A DNA stretch of 64,000 nucleotides from Kiritimatiellia bacterium (lineage in GTDB: Bacteria > Verrucomicrobiota > Kiritimatiellia > RFP12 > UBA1067), in assembly GCA_017405115.1 (NCBI GenBank), contig JAFRBA010000020.1, forward strand, positions 36,056-100,055. Direction: 5' to 3'. Both the position numbers and the translations under genes were made by a program. The stretch's first letter is position 1, and each line of letters opens with the position of its first letter. Under the pieces are notes generated by a model, which was not told where the DNA came from, did no database searches, and saw only the letters and a program-made list of their open reading frames with translations. Below are positions 8,202 through 17,483 of the stretch, one piece after another.

Positions 8202-11200
8202 ATGACAGCAGGCAAACTTTGTGAAATGCTTATCGTGGTGGTGCTTCTCGCTTCGTTTTCGGCTTCGGCGGCGAATCGCCACTGGGCGGGCGGGTCCTCC
8301 GGTTCTTGGACGAACAAAGCCTGCTGGGCGGAGAACTCGGTTCCAACCAGTAGCGATACCGTCATCTTCGATACGGACGGTGACGTGTATGTTCGCACTG
8401 CGTCATCGGACTACAACCTCTATTGTGCGGCCATTCGCGTCGAGTCTGGCAATGTGTCGTTTTCCTCTGGCAGGACGCTTGGTTTCCAGAAGGGCTACTG
8501 CGGCGGCACGGGCGTCGTTTACGTAGCGGAGGGCTCGACGTTGTGCGTGACGAACTCGTGGGGTGGCGGCAACAAGGATACTCCTTCGTCGCGTGCGTGT
8601 CTGCGCAAGGAAGGCAAGGGCGTCTTCAAGACCACCAACAATCTCGGCTATTCGGATGCCAGCGGACCCTGGCCGTTCCCCACAATTGAGATTGCCGAGG
8701 GCTCAATCGAGATGCTCACGGAAGGGAAAAGCATTCGCTCACCGCGCACCATTGTCCGCAAGGACGCCTCGCTTATCTTGCGCGGATACAACTGTTTTTA
8801 TAAAGACAACACAGGCATTGTCCAGGTTGACGAAGGCGGGCTTCTGGATATAAAGGCTTTCGGTACGCAGACCGTCGGCGGATTCGAGGGCGCAGGCCGC
8901 ATCACGGGCGTTTCCGATGGCGTCAATCTGACGATGCGCATGGCAGAGGAGGACTGCGAGTTTTCCGGGACGATAGAGACAATCAGCGTGACGATCCCCA
9001 ACACGGCGACCAAGCAGTTCGTCGTCGCCTCGTCGAATGCGCTGGCGTCAGTCGGTGCGTTCGCAACGTCCGGCTCTGCGCTTCAGTTCGCGCCTGGCAT
9101 CGGAGAGTTCTGGGTCAAGAACCTGAGCGGCGCCTCGAGCGGATATGGCGTCATCCCGACCGAGGACATGGCGGGTAAGCCTGTTGTCGTCCATGCCAGC
9201 ATGTCAAAGTGCAGCTACATCATGAGCGCATCAGGCGCGGGCGAGCTGGCCGTCAACAACACGTGGGACCGCAGCGGCGGGACGTTTACGATCGGGACGA
9301 ACACGACGATGCAGGGCGAACGGACGACGGCGATGAATTCCAATCAGACCGAGTTCACGCGGCCACGTTCCCAGGGGCTCTCGGCAGAATTCTCGAGCTC
9401 CGCAGCCGTCGTGGACGTGAACGGCGGCAAGCTGGCCGTCGGGCATACGGGATCTGGCTGGAAGTCGCAGCTCAACACGATGAAGATACGCAACGGCGGC
9501 TCGCTTACGGTTTTCGTCAACCCTACAGCCAAGAACGACAAGTCAATCTACATCGACGGCGGAGCATTGAATTATTCGTTTGCTATTTCCAGTTCGCGAG
9601 ATTTCGGTTCAACCGATTATCCCTGGAAGGTGAAGGTCGGCGCTGCAGGGGCGGCATTCGGAGTTGACTACGTGCCGAGCTATGCATCGGGCCGCAAGCT
9701 AGGTCTCTACATGGCGGCCGATACAGACCCGGAGGTCGCGGCGGACGGCGGCGCGACATACGATCTTCCAGTGATTGTCAACGTGAATCGCGCCCAGAAT
9801 CTCAAGGGACCGCTCGCCCTGCTGAGCGGCACCTGGGCCGTCAACGCCGACGCTTACAAGGACGGTGCGGGGACGGCGGTCGATACGCCGCTCGGTCAGG
9901 GCGACCTGGAGCTCGGGACCGTTCGCCTCGCGCTCAACGCCAAGGACGCCACGCGCGTGACACCGCTCGCCGGCGGGCCGGGCGCAAAGCTTACCCTGAG
10001 CGGCGCGACGCGCATGACGCTCAAGTACGACAGCTCCTATGTGGCGCAGGCGGCCGTGATAGGACCTGAGGGCGGATCGGGCTGCCCGATCTCGAGCAAG
10101 AACGGCGGCGTTCTCTTCCTGCGGGCGCTCAACGACTCATTCGACGGCTCGATAGGCGATGCGTCTGCAAGCGGCCAGGTCAAGGTGAACGGCACCGTGC
10201 CCGTCGATGCCGCCGGGCGTGTGACGCTTCCCGTCTTTGCGCAGAGCGGCAGCACGATCGACTTCTCCGCGTACGACGCGGAGAAGGGTTTCGTCGCCTT
10301 CGCGGACTACACGGCCTTTGCCGAGAGCGAGGCGTCGAACGTGGCGCTTGTCAATTTCGAGACTGACGCAAGCATAACGATATCCGAGGACAAGGCCGTA
10401 GCCGCGCTCAAGATCGCCGCCGACGCCAGCGGCGACAAGGCATTCAACATCGCGAGCGGCAAGACGCTGTCGATCGGATCGGGCGCTGCGGATGCGCCGG
10501 CATTAGTCATCCTGAAGCCGGCGGGGCAGTGGGGCAATGCGTCGATCTCCGGCCCCGGCACGCTTGACTTCGGCGCGCGCCAGGCTGTCTTTGCCGTCGG
10601 CCGCGGCACCTCCTACGCCCATGCGCCGCACATCGGCGCCAAGATCAGTACGACGGGAGGCGTAGCCTACGCGACGCCGATTCTCGACACGGTCTATCCG
10701 TGGGTCGCGACGGGCGGCTCAAACGACTACGAGGGCGGTACGTTCATCAACGGCATTCAAGTGCGGCCAGAGAGCAATTCAGCATTCGGATGCGGCGTCG
10801 TGCGCGTCGGCGACGGCGAACTGGACGGCGGGCAGGTGTGCTTCGCGGCGGCTCGTAACATCACAAACGCCTTCAGCATCGCCGGCAACGGCGTGAAGTG
10901 GGCGACGATGAGCCCGGACCGCGGCGCGCTCTGGTTCTGCGCCGCGGCAACGCTGACTGGCCCGGTCGAGATCCGCCGCCGCGCCAGGATTTCCGCCTGC
11001 AAGGGCGATTACATCGCGAACGGCGGGCAGGGCACGTTCAAGGGCGTCGTCTCCGGCGGTGCGCTGCAGCTCATGAAATCGACCTTCCCGATCGTCTTCG
11101 AGGCGGCGAACACCTACACGGGCGGCACGGAAATCGTTTCCTCGACACTCGTTCTCAAGGGCGCCGGCACGGCTGGCACGGGCACGGTGACGCTCGACAA

Positions 11201-11840
11201 CGGCGTCCTGCGGTTCGAGAACACAGAGTCTATTACATTCACGAACAAGGTTGACGGCGTAGGCACTATCGAGGTTGCCGGCACTGCGTCTGTCACGTTT
11301 ACGGACGACAGCTTCAAGGCGCTCAGGTTCAAGACGCTCGCGCCGGGCTCGACGGTGGACTATCCGGCCTGCGACGACGCGACGTGCGTGGTCGGGGGCA
11401 CGGGCTTCGACATCGATCTCGGGGGCGAAGACGTCACTGTCGCCGGCGTCAGCGGATCTGGCACGATCCGCGGCGGCGTCATGACGGTGACGGGCGAAAT
11501 CAACCCGGGCGGATCGAATGCGGTCGGCACGGTGACGTTCGAGACTGCGCCGGTGCTGACAGGCGTGACGCTTGTCGCCGAAACCGAGGGCGGCGATGTG
11601 GACAAGGTGGTCCTTGCGGGCGACGCGGACGTTTCGACGATGAACCTCCGGATTGTCCAGATCGGGGAGATCGTGCCGTTCAGCCCGAGCGCGATCCTCT
11701 CCTGCGGCGGGACCCTGACGGGCGAGTTCGCGTCCGACGAGAGGCCGGCGCGCAAGAGCATGAACTACGAAGTCGGCTACGAGGCCGCCGCGGCGACACT
11801 CTCGTATGCCAGGCCAGGGGGTGTCTTGCTTGTCCGATGA
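8202..11840 (+). CDS. Large secreted autotransporter-associated beta-strand-repeat protein with LLVR C-terminus
   Basis: About 1212 residues. The hydrophobic signal (L-I-V-V-V-L-L-A-S-F-S-A-S-A-A) precedes N-R-H-W-A-G-G-S-S-G-S-W-T, a typical first-strand motif of such proteins. The body contains many G-N/S-T-V-rich beta-strand units, including T-Y-T-G-G-T-E-I-V-S-S-T-L-V-L-K-G-A-G-T and G-A-G-R-I-T-G-V, which match the family's repeat. It ends P-G-G-V-L-L-V-R. No enzyme motif is visible. ATG at 8202 is preferred over an in-frame GTG at 8193 because GAAGAAAGG sits 8 bases before the ATG. The stop overlaps the start of the next gene (ATGA), implying translational coupling to the CBM9-like protein. 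A surface or secreted structural protein is likely; its function is unknown. Confidence 0.75.
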   Translation: MTAGKLCEMLIVVVLLASFSASAANRHWAGGSSGSWTNKACWAENSVPTSSDTVIFDTDGDVYVRTASSDYNLYCAAIRVESGNVSFSSGRTLGFQKGYCGGTGVVYVAEGSTLCVTNSWGGGNKDTPSSRACLRKEGKGVFKTTNNLGYSDASGPWPFPTIEIAEGSIEMLTEGKSIRSPRTIVRKDASLILRGYNCFYKDNTGIVQVDEGGLLDIKAFGTQTVGGFEGAGRITGVSDGVNLTMRMAEEDCEFSGTIETISVTIPNTATKQFVVASSNALASVGAFATSGSALQFAPGIGEFWVKNLSGASSGYGVIPTEDMAGKPVVVHASMSKCSYIMSASGAGELAVNNTWDRSGGTFTIGTNTTMQGERTTAMNSNQTEFTRPRSQGLSAEFSSSAAVVDVNGGKLAVGHTGSGWKSQLNTMKIRNGGSLTVFVNPTAKNDKSIYIDGGALNYSFAISSSRDFGSTDYPWKVKVGAAGAAFGVDYVPSYASGRKLGLYMAADTDPEVAADGGATYDLPVIVNVNRAQNLKGPLALLSGTWAVNADAYKDGAGTAVDTPLGQGDLELGTVRLALNAKDATRVTPLAGGPGAKLTLSGATRMTLKYDSSYVAQAAVIGPEGGSGCPISSKNGGVLFLRALNDSFDGSIGDASASGQVKVNGTVPVDAAGRVTLPVFAQSGSTIDFSAYDAEKGFVAFADYTAFAESEASNVALVNFETDASITISEDKAVAALKIAADASGDKAFNIASGKTLSIGSGAADAPALVILKPAGQWGNASISGPGTLDFGARQAVFAVGRGTSYAHAPHIGAKISTTGGVAYATPILDTVYPWVATGGSNDYEGGTFINGIQVRPESNSAFGCGVVRVGDGELDGGQVCFAAARNITNAFSIAGNGVKWATMSPDRGALWFCAAATLTGPVEIRRRARISACKGDYIANGGQGTFKGVVSGGALQLMKSTFPIVFEAANTYTGGTEIVSSTLVLKGAGTAGTGTVTLDNGVLRFENTESITFTNKVDGVGTIEVAGTASVTFTDDSFKALRFKTLAPGSTVDYPACDDATCVVGGTGFDIDLGGEDVTVAGVSGSGTIRGGVMTVTGEINPGGSNAVGTVTFETAPVLTGVTLVAETEGGDVDKVVLAGDADVSTMNLRIVQIGEIVPFSPSAILSCGGTLTGEFASDERPARKSMNYEVGYEAAAATLSYARPGGVLLVR

Positions 11841-14800
11841 ACAAGGCAAAGGTGTACAAAAAGACGAACAAAATGAAGAATTCAATAATGGCCGGGATGC
11901 TGGCGCTGGGCGCGCTGGCGGCGAATGCTGATGTCCTCAAGGTGGCGGCGCCGCCGCGGCTTGACGGCAGGCTGGACGAGGCGGAGTGGTCGAAGGCGGA
12001 CTGGGAGCGCGGATTCCTCAAGGTCTCCGGCAAGGACAAGACGCCGCCCGCCGACACGGAATTCGCGATTCTCGCGGATGCGGAGAACGTCTATGTCGGC
12101 ATCAAGGCGCACCATCCCCGCCTGGGCGAGATGAAGGCGATGGGGAACCGTGCGATCTGGCAGTCGGAGGGCGTTGAGCTTTATTTCGCGCCGAGTGGCG
12201 AGACCTTTGACTTCTACCAGTTCTTCGTTTCCTACCAGGGACTCCAGTATGCGATGTTCTTCTCCGAAAACGGCAACATCCGCCCAGACCCCTATGGCCC
12301 GAAATGGTGGTTCAAGGTCGCCGACGGAGACAAATGCTGGACCGCCGAGGTCTGCATACCGCTGAGCGCGTTCTACATGACGCGCAATCCGGCGTGGAAG
12401 GACGGATGGAAGGTGCATGTCGGCCGCACTTTCGTAGACAATGCGGGGCAGCAGTTCTGCAGCTGGTCGGGCAAGGGCTACAAGAACCCCGAGGGCTTTC
12501 GCGTCGTGAAGGGGTTCCCGGTCCGCAGACCGGTCGAGGACGTCTGGGTCAAGTCCGTCGTTCCGAGCGTGACAGGCAAGAAGGGCGGCAAGGTCGCCGG
12601 CACTGCGAAAGTCATCGTCTATGCGTACGAGGGCGGCGAGGCGACGATCGAGACGACGTTCTCCGAACCCGTCCAGGCGCGGCTTCGGAAGGGCGGGGAC
12701 GTGGAGGTCGAGGTTCCCGCGCTTTTTCCGGAGAACGGACGCCTGCCGATGGACGTCAAGGTCGTCCGCGGCGGTGTTGAAGTCGAGCGCACCTATCCGG
12801 TCATCGTCGACTACCAGGCGATCCGCGTGAAGATTGCGACGCCCGCCTACCGCGGCAACTTCTATCCCGGCCAGAACTCCGGCACCGTCGCGGGCTCGGT
12901 CGCCGTGGCCGTGGACGGACCCGTTTCGGTGTCGCTGGAAGGCCCCGGCTTCGGCAAGAAGGCCGCGACGCTGCCGCCGGGCGGCGGCGACTTCTCCTTC
13001 GACACGAGGGGCTTCCAGGTCGGCGAGGCGGTCCTCGCGGTGACTGCGGGCGGCGAGACGTTCACGCGCAAGATCCGCAAGCTCGCGCCGCTTGGCAACG
13101 GACAGCACGTCTCGTGGATCGAGAACGGCAACCTCATCGTGGACGGCAAAGCGGTTCTCCGCCGCAACATGTACGCGGAGTACTACATGGGCGGCGAGGC
13201 GTTCAAGAAGAAATACGACGCCGACGACCTCTGCCAGACGAAGTGGCTGACGCAGATCGCGACGCTCGAGCCGGAGCGCGTCCTCAAGGGCATCGAGACG
13301 AGGGAGGCGATCCGCGACGTGAAGCCGTGCGCCGAGCTCCTCGCCAAGATCGGCGAACGTGTCGATAAGGGCCTGAAGGAGAGCAAAGGGGTCTACTACT
13401 ACATCTGCGACGAGCCCGAGTGCCGGCAGATATCGCCAGTCTACCTCAGGCACATCTACGAGTACGTGAGCGAGAAGGACCCGTACCACGTGATCCTCAC
13501 GTGCTCGCGCGCGGGCGAGAAGTACATCGACTGCGCGGACTGGTTCGAGACGCACCCGTATGTGAACGCCCACTACGTGAAGGGCCGGCGCGTCTACGGC
13601 CGCCCGTTCGGCCAGATGGGCGACTTCATCGACGCGTTCCATCCGGAGAGCCATCCCGACAAATGCGTCGGCGGCACGGGCACGTGCTTCAGCTACGGCG
13701 GCGATTCGGGGGACTACCCGACGTTCCGCGAGTATCTCGCGAACGCCTGGTGCGAGTTCCTTCGCGGGGCGAAGACTCTCTTCCCCTACGCCTACCACGA
13801 CCTCGGCGACCGGGCGCAGATGTACGAGGGCACGCGCTACATATTCTCCAGCGCGGCGGCGCTCGAGGACATCCTGCTCTTCGGCAAGCGCCAGACGCTC
13901 GTCCGCACGGCGGACTACGAGGCCGCGCTCTGGACGATGCCCGACGGCGAGAAGATGTTCTGCGTGCAGAACTTCCGCACCGAACCGACCGTCGCGAAGG
14001 TTCCCGGGCTCTCCGGCGCGTTCTTCGAGTTCCGCGGCGGACGGAGGTTTGAGATTCCCAAGTCCAACTCCGCCCACGAATTCCGCCTCGTCCCGCTTGA
14101 GTCCCTCGTCGCGACCACGAAGAAGCGGGATGCGGGCCTCAAGACATTTTCGGAAGTCCAGGCCGAGATCGACGCGGCGGAGAAGGAGCGCACGAGCCGC
14201 GACAACCAGCTTCTCATTCCGCGTCCCGTAGTGCTGGGCGGCTGCCCCGAGTTCGAGGCGTCGACTTCGACGCGGTCGAACGGCAAGCGCGAGCTCTTTG
14301 ACGGCACGCGGGACGTAATCGCATGGTACGACCAGAGGAGCAAGCTGAAGTTCTACGAGATGTCGTTCCCGAAGTTCATGCCGGTCTTTTCCGAAATCAC
14401 GGTCTATGGCAGCGGCATCAAGGAGCTGAAGGTCAAGATCCGCGAGGGGGGCGAGTGGAAGGAGCTTGCGCCGACGAAGGAGGAGCGGGGCGAGTGGAGC
14501 GTCCGCCAGGTCTTCGACCGCGACTATTCGTCCGTCAAGGTCCGCCTCGAGTTCCCTGGGACGAAGCGCGTCGAGCTGTACGAGATCGAGATGCCCGGCA
14601 AGGGCAAGGCGGCCCGTCCGGCGGCGGCATCCTCGGCTCCGCTGCTTGTGCGCAGGCCTGACGACTGGTGGGCGGTGACGGTGCCGGCGGGGCGGTCCGA
14701 GCACTTCTCCGCGAAAGTCCGGCGCGAGAAGGGCCAGAAGTACCTGTCGTTCGAGTTTCGGAAGCCCGAGCGCAAGCCGGGCAGATACCATGCCTGGAAC

Positions 14801-15316
14801 CTTCACATGGGGAAGGTGTTCCTTGCGGGACAGGTGACGAACCCGATGTCCGGGCTGTACACGCTTCGCCTGCCGGACTACGACGGCGAGCCGCAGACGA
14901 GCGACATGATCTTCCGCACGTACAACCTGGCGCTCGACATAGGCGACGTCATCTGCTCGCGCGAGCCGCCGGCGAACCGCGTGGAGTTCGTCGAGAAGAA
15001 CGGGCTCTGGGCTGTGCGCGTCACGCTGGCAGACCGCTGCGAGGACATCTCGTGCAGGATATACCGCGACACCGGCATCCAGCCGGAGCCGTTTTCGGCG
15101 GACGGCAAGACGGCTTTCGACATGAAGGCGGTTGACGGGACCGGCAAGGTCTGGGTCGGCACGATGCCGATTCCGAAGAGCGGGCTCGTCCGCAGCGCCA
15201 AGGGCTATCTGCCGTGTCCGTTCGTCCGCGCGACGATCCTGGGCGGCTCCATCGACACGCCGCTCCTCACCTGGATATGTCGCCCGAAGGCCGCGGCGGA
15301 CGTGCCCGTGAAGTGA
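11837..15316 (+). CDS. Secreted CBM9-like domain protein with a putative glycosidase-like barrel
   Basis: 1159 residues if translation starts at the ATG overlapping the preceding stop (ATGA); an internal ATG at 11873 gives a tidier signal peptide, MKNSIMAGMLALGALAANA. Residues about 30-220 fit the CBM9/DOMON-like sugar-binding fold (P-P-R-L-D-G-R-L-D-E-A-E-W, N-V-Y-V-G-I-K-A, V-E-L-Y-F-A-P, W-T-A-E-V-C-I-P-L). Beta-sandwich segments follow, then about 300 residues that look like a TIM barrel (V-Y-Y-Y-I-C-D-E-P-E-C-R, D-W-F-E-T-H-P-Y-V, G-A-K-T-L-F-P-Y-A-Y-H-D), and C-terminal beta domains. The acidic C-D-E-P-E motif could be catalytic, but I cannot place it in a named GH family. Operon position between repeat protein and esterase/peptidase supports a role in polysaccharide breakdown. 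Confidence 0.6.
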   Translation: MNKAKVYKKTNKMKNSIMAGMLALGALAANADVLKVAAPPRLDGRLDEAEWSKADWERGFLKVSGKDKTPPADTEFAILADAENVYVGIKAHHPRLGEMKAMGNRAIWQSEGVELYFAPSGETFDFYQFFVSYQGLQYAMFFSENGNIRPDPYGPKWWFKVADGDKCWTAEVCIPLSAFYMTRNPAWKDGWKVHVGRTFVDNAGQQFCSWSGKGYKNPEGFRVVKGFPVRRPVEDVWVKSVVPSVTGKKGGKVAGTAKVIVYAYEGGEATIETTFSEPVQARLRKGGDVEVEVPALFPENGRLPMDVKVVRGGVEVERTYPVIVDYQAIRVKIATPAYRGNFYPGQNSGTVAGSVAVAVDGPVSVSLEGPGFGKKAATLPPGGGDFSFDTRGFQVGEAVLAVTAGGETFTRKIRKLAPLGNGQHVSWIENGNLIVDGKAVLRRNMYAEYYMGGEAFKKKYDADDLCQTKWLTQIATLEPERVLKGIETREAIRDVKPCAELLAKIGERVDKGLKESKGVYYYICDEPECRQISPVYLRHIYEYVSEKDPYHVILTCSRAGEKYIDCADWFETHPYVNAHYVKGRRVYGRPFGQMGDFIDAFHPESHPDKCVGGTGTCFSYGGDSGDYPTFREYLANAWCEFLRGAKTLFPYAYHDLGDRAQMYEGTRYIFSSAAALEDILLFGKRQTLVRTADYEAALWTMPDGEKMFCVQNFRTEPTVAKVPGLSGAFFEFRGGRRFEIPKSNSAHEFRLVPLESLVATTKKRDAGLKTFSEVQAEIDAAEKERTSRDNQLLIPRPVVLGGCPEFEASTSTRSNGKRELFDGTRDVIAWYDQRSKLKFYEMSFPKFMPVFSEITVYGSGIKELKVKIREGGEWKELAPTKEERGEWSVRQVFDRDYSSVKVRLEFPGTKRVELYEIEMPGKGKAARPAAASSAPLLVRRPDDWWAVTVPAGRSEHFSAKVRREKGQKYLSFEFRKPERKPGRYHAWNLHMGKVFLAGQVTNPMSGLYTLRLPDYDGEPQTSDMIFRTYNLALDIGDVICSREPPANRVEFVEKNGLWAVRVTLADRCEDISCRIYRDTGIQPEPFSADGKTAFDMKAVDGTGKVWVGTMPIPKSGLVRSAKGYLPCPFVRATILGGSIDTPLLTWICRPKAAADVPVK

Positions 15317-15326
15317 AGGAGGAGAA

Positions 15327-17483
15327 ATGACAGGAATGATGGCCGCGGCGCTCTTGGCCGCAACGGGAGTGGTCGGCGAACTGCCGAAGCTCGAGGACGC
15401 GAGGCTCGAGACGTTCCTCACCGAGGTCTACGGGAAGCGCCCCGTTGAGCGCCCGCAGGAACTCTGGTTCAGTGACATCTATCCGCCCGAGCTGTTTTCG
15501 CGCTATCCCGAAAAGGGCATCAGGCGCAAGATTGACGCCTTCCGCCGCATCGTCGTCTGCCACTACAGGGGACCGTACGGCGAGGGGTCGTTCCGCTTCA
15601 CGGTCTTCCTGCCGCCGAACGCGAAGAAGCCCGTTCCGGCATATCTCTACATCAGCCTGAGCTACGGCTGCGGCGACATCGACCCGTGGAGGGACGTGCA
15701 GAACGAGCGGTGGCCGGCGGAGGAAATCGTCGACCGCGGGTATGCGGCCATTGCGTTTGCGCGCGAGGAGGTGTCGCCGGAGTGCTACGACAAGACGCGG
15801 GCGTACAAGGAGGGCGTGTTCCGCTGCTTCGAAGACCCGACAAAGCCGCGTCCGCCGGACGCCTGGGGCGCGCTCTCGGCCTGGGCGTGGGCGGCGAGCC
15901 GTGTGATGGACTGGATCGAGACATGTCCCGAGATCGACGCGAAGCACGTGGCGGTCGTCGGGCACTCGCGCGGCGGGAAGACCGCGCTTCTGGCGGGCGT
16001 CACCGACAAGCGCTTCGCGATGACGGTCTCGAACTGCTCCGGCTGCGGCGGGGCGCGGCTCTACCACGTGGACCTTCCGAAGTGCGAGCACATCCACCAG
16101 ATCCGGTCGTCCGTCTCGTACTGGTTCTGCGGCAACTACGCGAAGTGGGAGCACAGGGACGCCGAAGTGCCGTTCGACCAGCACCAGTGGCTGTCCCTCG
16201 TCGCGCCGCGCCTCCTCTACGTCGCGTCCGGCTCGCTCGACGACTGGGCGGGGCCGTCCGGCGAGAAGCTGGCGACCGACCTCGCGCGCCCCGCGTGGGG
16301 CGACCGCGGCGACAAGGACGTCGGCTACCACCTGCGCCAGGGCCCGCATCGCCTGACGGCATACGACTGGAACAAGTTCATGGACTTCACCGACGCGCAC
16401 GGCTGGCGGCCGCCGGCCGAGGAGACTGTGCTTGCCGACGACAAGCTCCTCGAACGTATGATCCGCATTCCGTCCGTCTCGACGAACCGGATGAAGGTGG
16501 CCGAGTGCGTCCATTTCCTTCGCCGCCAGCTCGAGTCGCAGGGGCTCTTCTGCCGGACGGAGACGATGCCTGGCGGTCTGCAGGTCCTCTACGCGGCGAA
16601 CGAGGAAACGCAGTCGCCGGACGTCCTGCTCTCCGCGCACCTGGACGTCGTTCCCGCGCAGACGCCGGACCTCTTCAAGCCGCGATGGGAGAACGGCGTG
16701 CTCTACGGGCGCGGCGCGTCCGATTGCAAGGAGCACTGCGTCCTCGCCGCGCGGCTCATGCGAGAGCTGAAGGGCAGGGTGTCTGTCGGGTGCGTCTTCG
16801 GGTCTGACGAGGAGATTGGCGGCGAGTCGACGGCGTTCATGCTCCGGAAGGGCTATGGCGCGAAGAAGCTCGTCATCGTGCTGGACGGGAACCAGTATGT
16901 GATTACGACGCGGGCGAAGGGCATCGCGAATTTCGTCGTCACGCGGACGGCCGAGGCGGGCCACACGGGTGGCAGGAAGAAGCTCGGGAATGCGATCTGC
17001 GACCTGATGGACGGCTATCGGCGCCTGAACGAGGTCATTCCCGAGCTCGACGACGGCAGCTTCTGCGACGTGATGACGCTTTCCGGCATCTCGGGCGACC
17101 GCGAGAGGGCGACGGCCTCGATCCGCGTCCGCTCGCCGCGCAAGGGCGCGTGGGACGAGATCGAGAATCTCGTCCGCGACAAGGTCGGCGGCACGGTCGT
17201 CTGCACGGAGAAGACGGAGCCAGTGTCCATCGACGAGGGAGACCCGGTGATTGCGGACTTCCGCGCGCGGATGCAGGCGAAGTGGCCGGAGCGGAAGATC
17301 CGCCTGGCCCATGCGGGCGGCGCGACGGACGCGCGGCACCTGCAGGCGCTGAATCTCCCGATGCTCGTCATCGGCGTCGACGCCTCGGGCGCGCATACGC
17401 CGTCCGAGCGCGTGATCTGGGCGTCTATGGACGAGCACGCCGAGCTTATCGGCTCGTTCCTGAAGAAAAGGTACGCTAAATGA
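15327..17483 (+). CDS. Secreted two-enzyme fusion: CE15-like alpha/beta-hydrolase + M20 metallopeptidase
   Basis: 718 residues with a short export signal and a strong AAGGAGGAG site. The N-terminal half (to about residue 370) is an alpha/beta hydrolase with nucleophile motif V-G-H-S-R-G-G-K (Ser214); the G-x-S-R-x-G-K pattern and flanks resemble the glucuronoyl-esterase family CE15, which cleaves ester bonds of glucuronic acid. The C-terminal half (about 375-718) is an M20 peptidase of the ArgE/DapE/CPG2 type: S-A-H-L-D-V-V (His438, Asp440), Y-G-R-G-A-S-D, G-S-D-E-E-I-G-G-E-S (Glu495-Glu496), A-E-A-G-H-T-G-G and a late H-T-P-S-E. All key residues of both enzymes are present. I know of no characterised protein with this pairing. 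It overlaps the next gene by four bases. Confidence 0.75.
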   Translation: MTGMMAAALLAATGVVGELPKLEDARLETFLTEVYGKRPVERPQELWFSDIYPPELFSRYPEKGIRRKIDAFRRIVVCHYRGPYGEGSFRFTVFLPPNAKKPVPAYLYISLSYGCGDIDPWRDVQNERWPAEEIVDRGYAAIAFAREEVSPECYDKTRAYKEGVFRCFEDPTKPRPPDAWGALSAWAWAASRVMDWIETCPEIDAKHVAVVGHSRGGKTALLAGVTDKRFAMTVSNCSGCGGARLYHVDLPKCEHIHQIRSSVSYWFCGNYAKWEHRDAEVPFDQHQWLSLVAPRLLYVASGSLDDWAGPSGEKLATDLARPAWGDRGDKDVGYHLRQGPHRLTAYDWNKFMDFTDAHGWRPPAEETVLADDKLLERMIRIPSVSTNRMKVAECVHFLRRQLESQGLFCRTETMPGGLQVLYAANEETQSPDVLLSAHLDVVPAQTPDLFKPRWENGVLYGRGASDCKEHCVLAARLMRELKGRVSVGCVFGSDEEIGGESTAFMLRKGYGAKKLVIVLDGNQYVITTRAKGIANFVVTRTAEAGHTGGRKKLGNAICDLMDGYRRLNEVIPELDDGSFCDVMTLSGISGDRERATASIRVRSPRKGAWDEIENLVRDKVGGTVVCTEKTEPVSIDEGDPVIADFRARMQAKWPERKIRLAHAGGATDARHLQALNLPMLVIGVDASGAHTPSERVIWASMDEHAELIGSFLKKRYAK

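Noticed and set aside
11384..11836. Upstream extension of the CBM9-like protein frame
   Set aside because: This part lies in the wrong frame of the preceding repeat-protein gene and is Arg/Gly-rich noise. The signal peptide fixes the start at 11837 or 11873.
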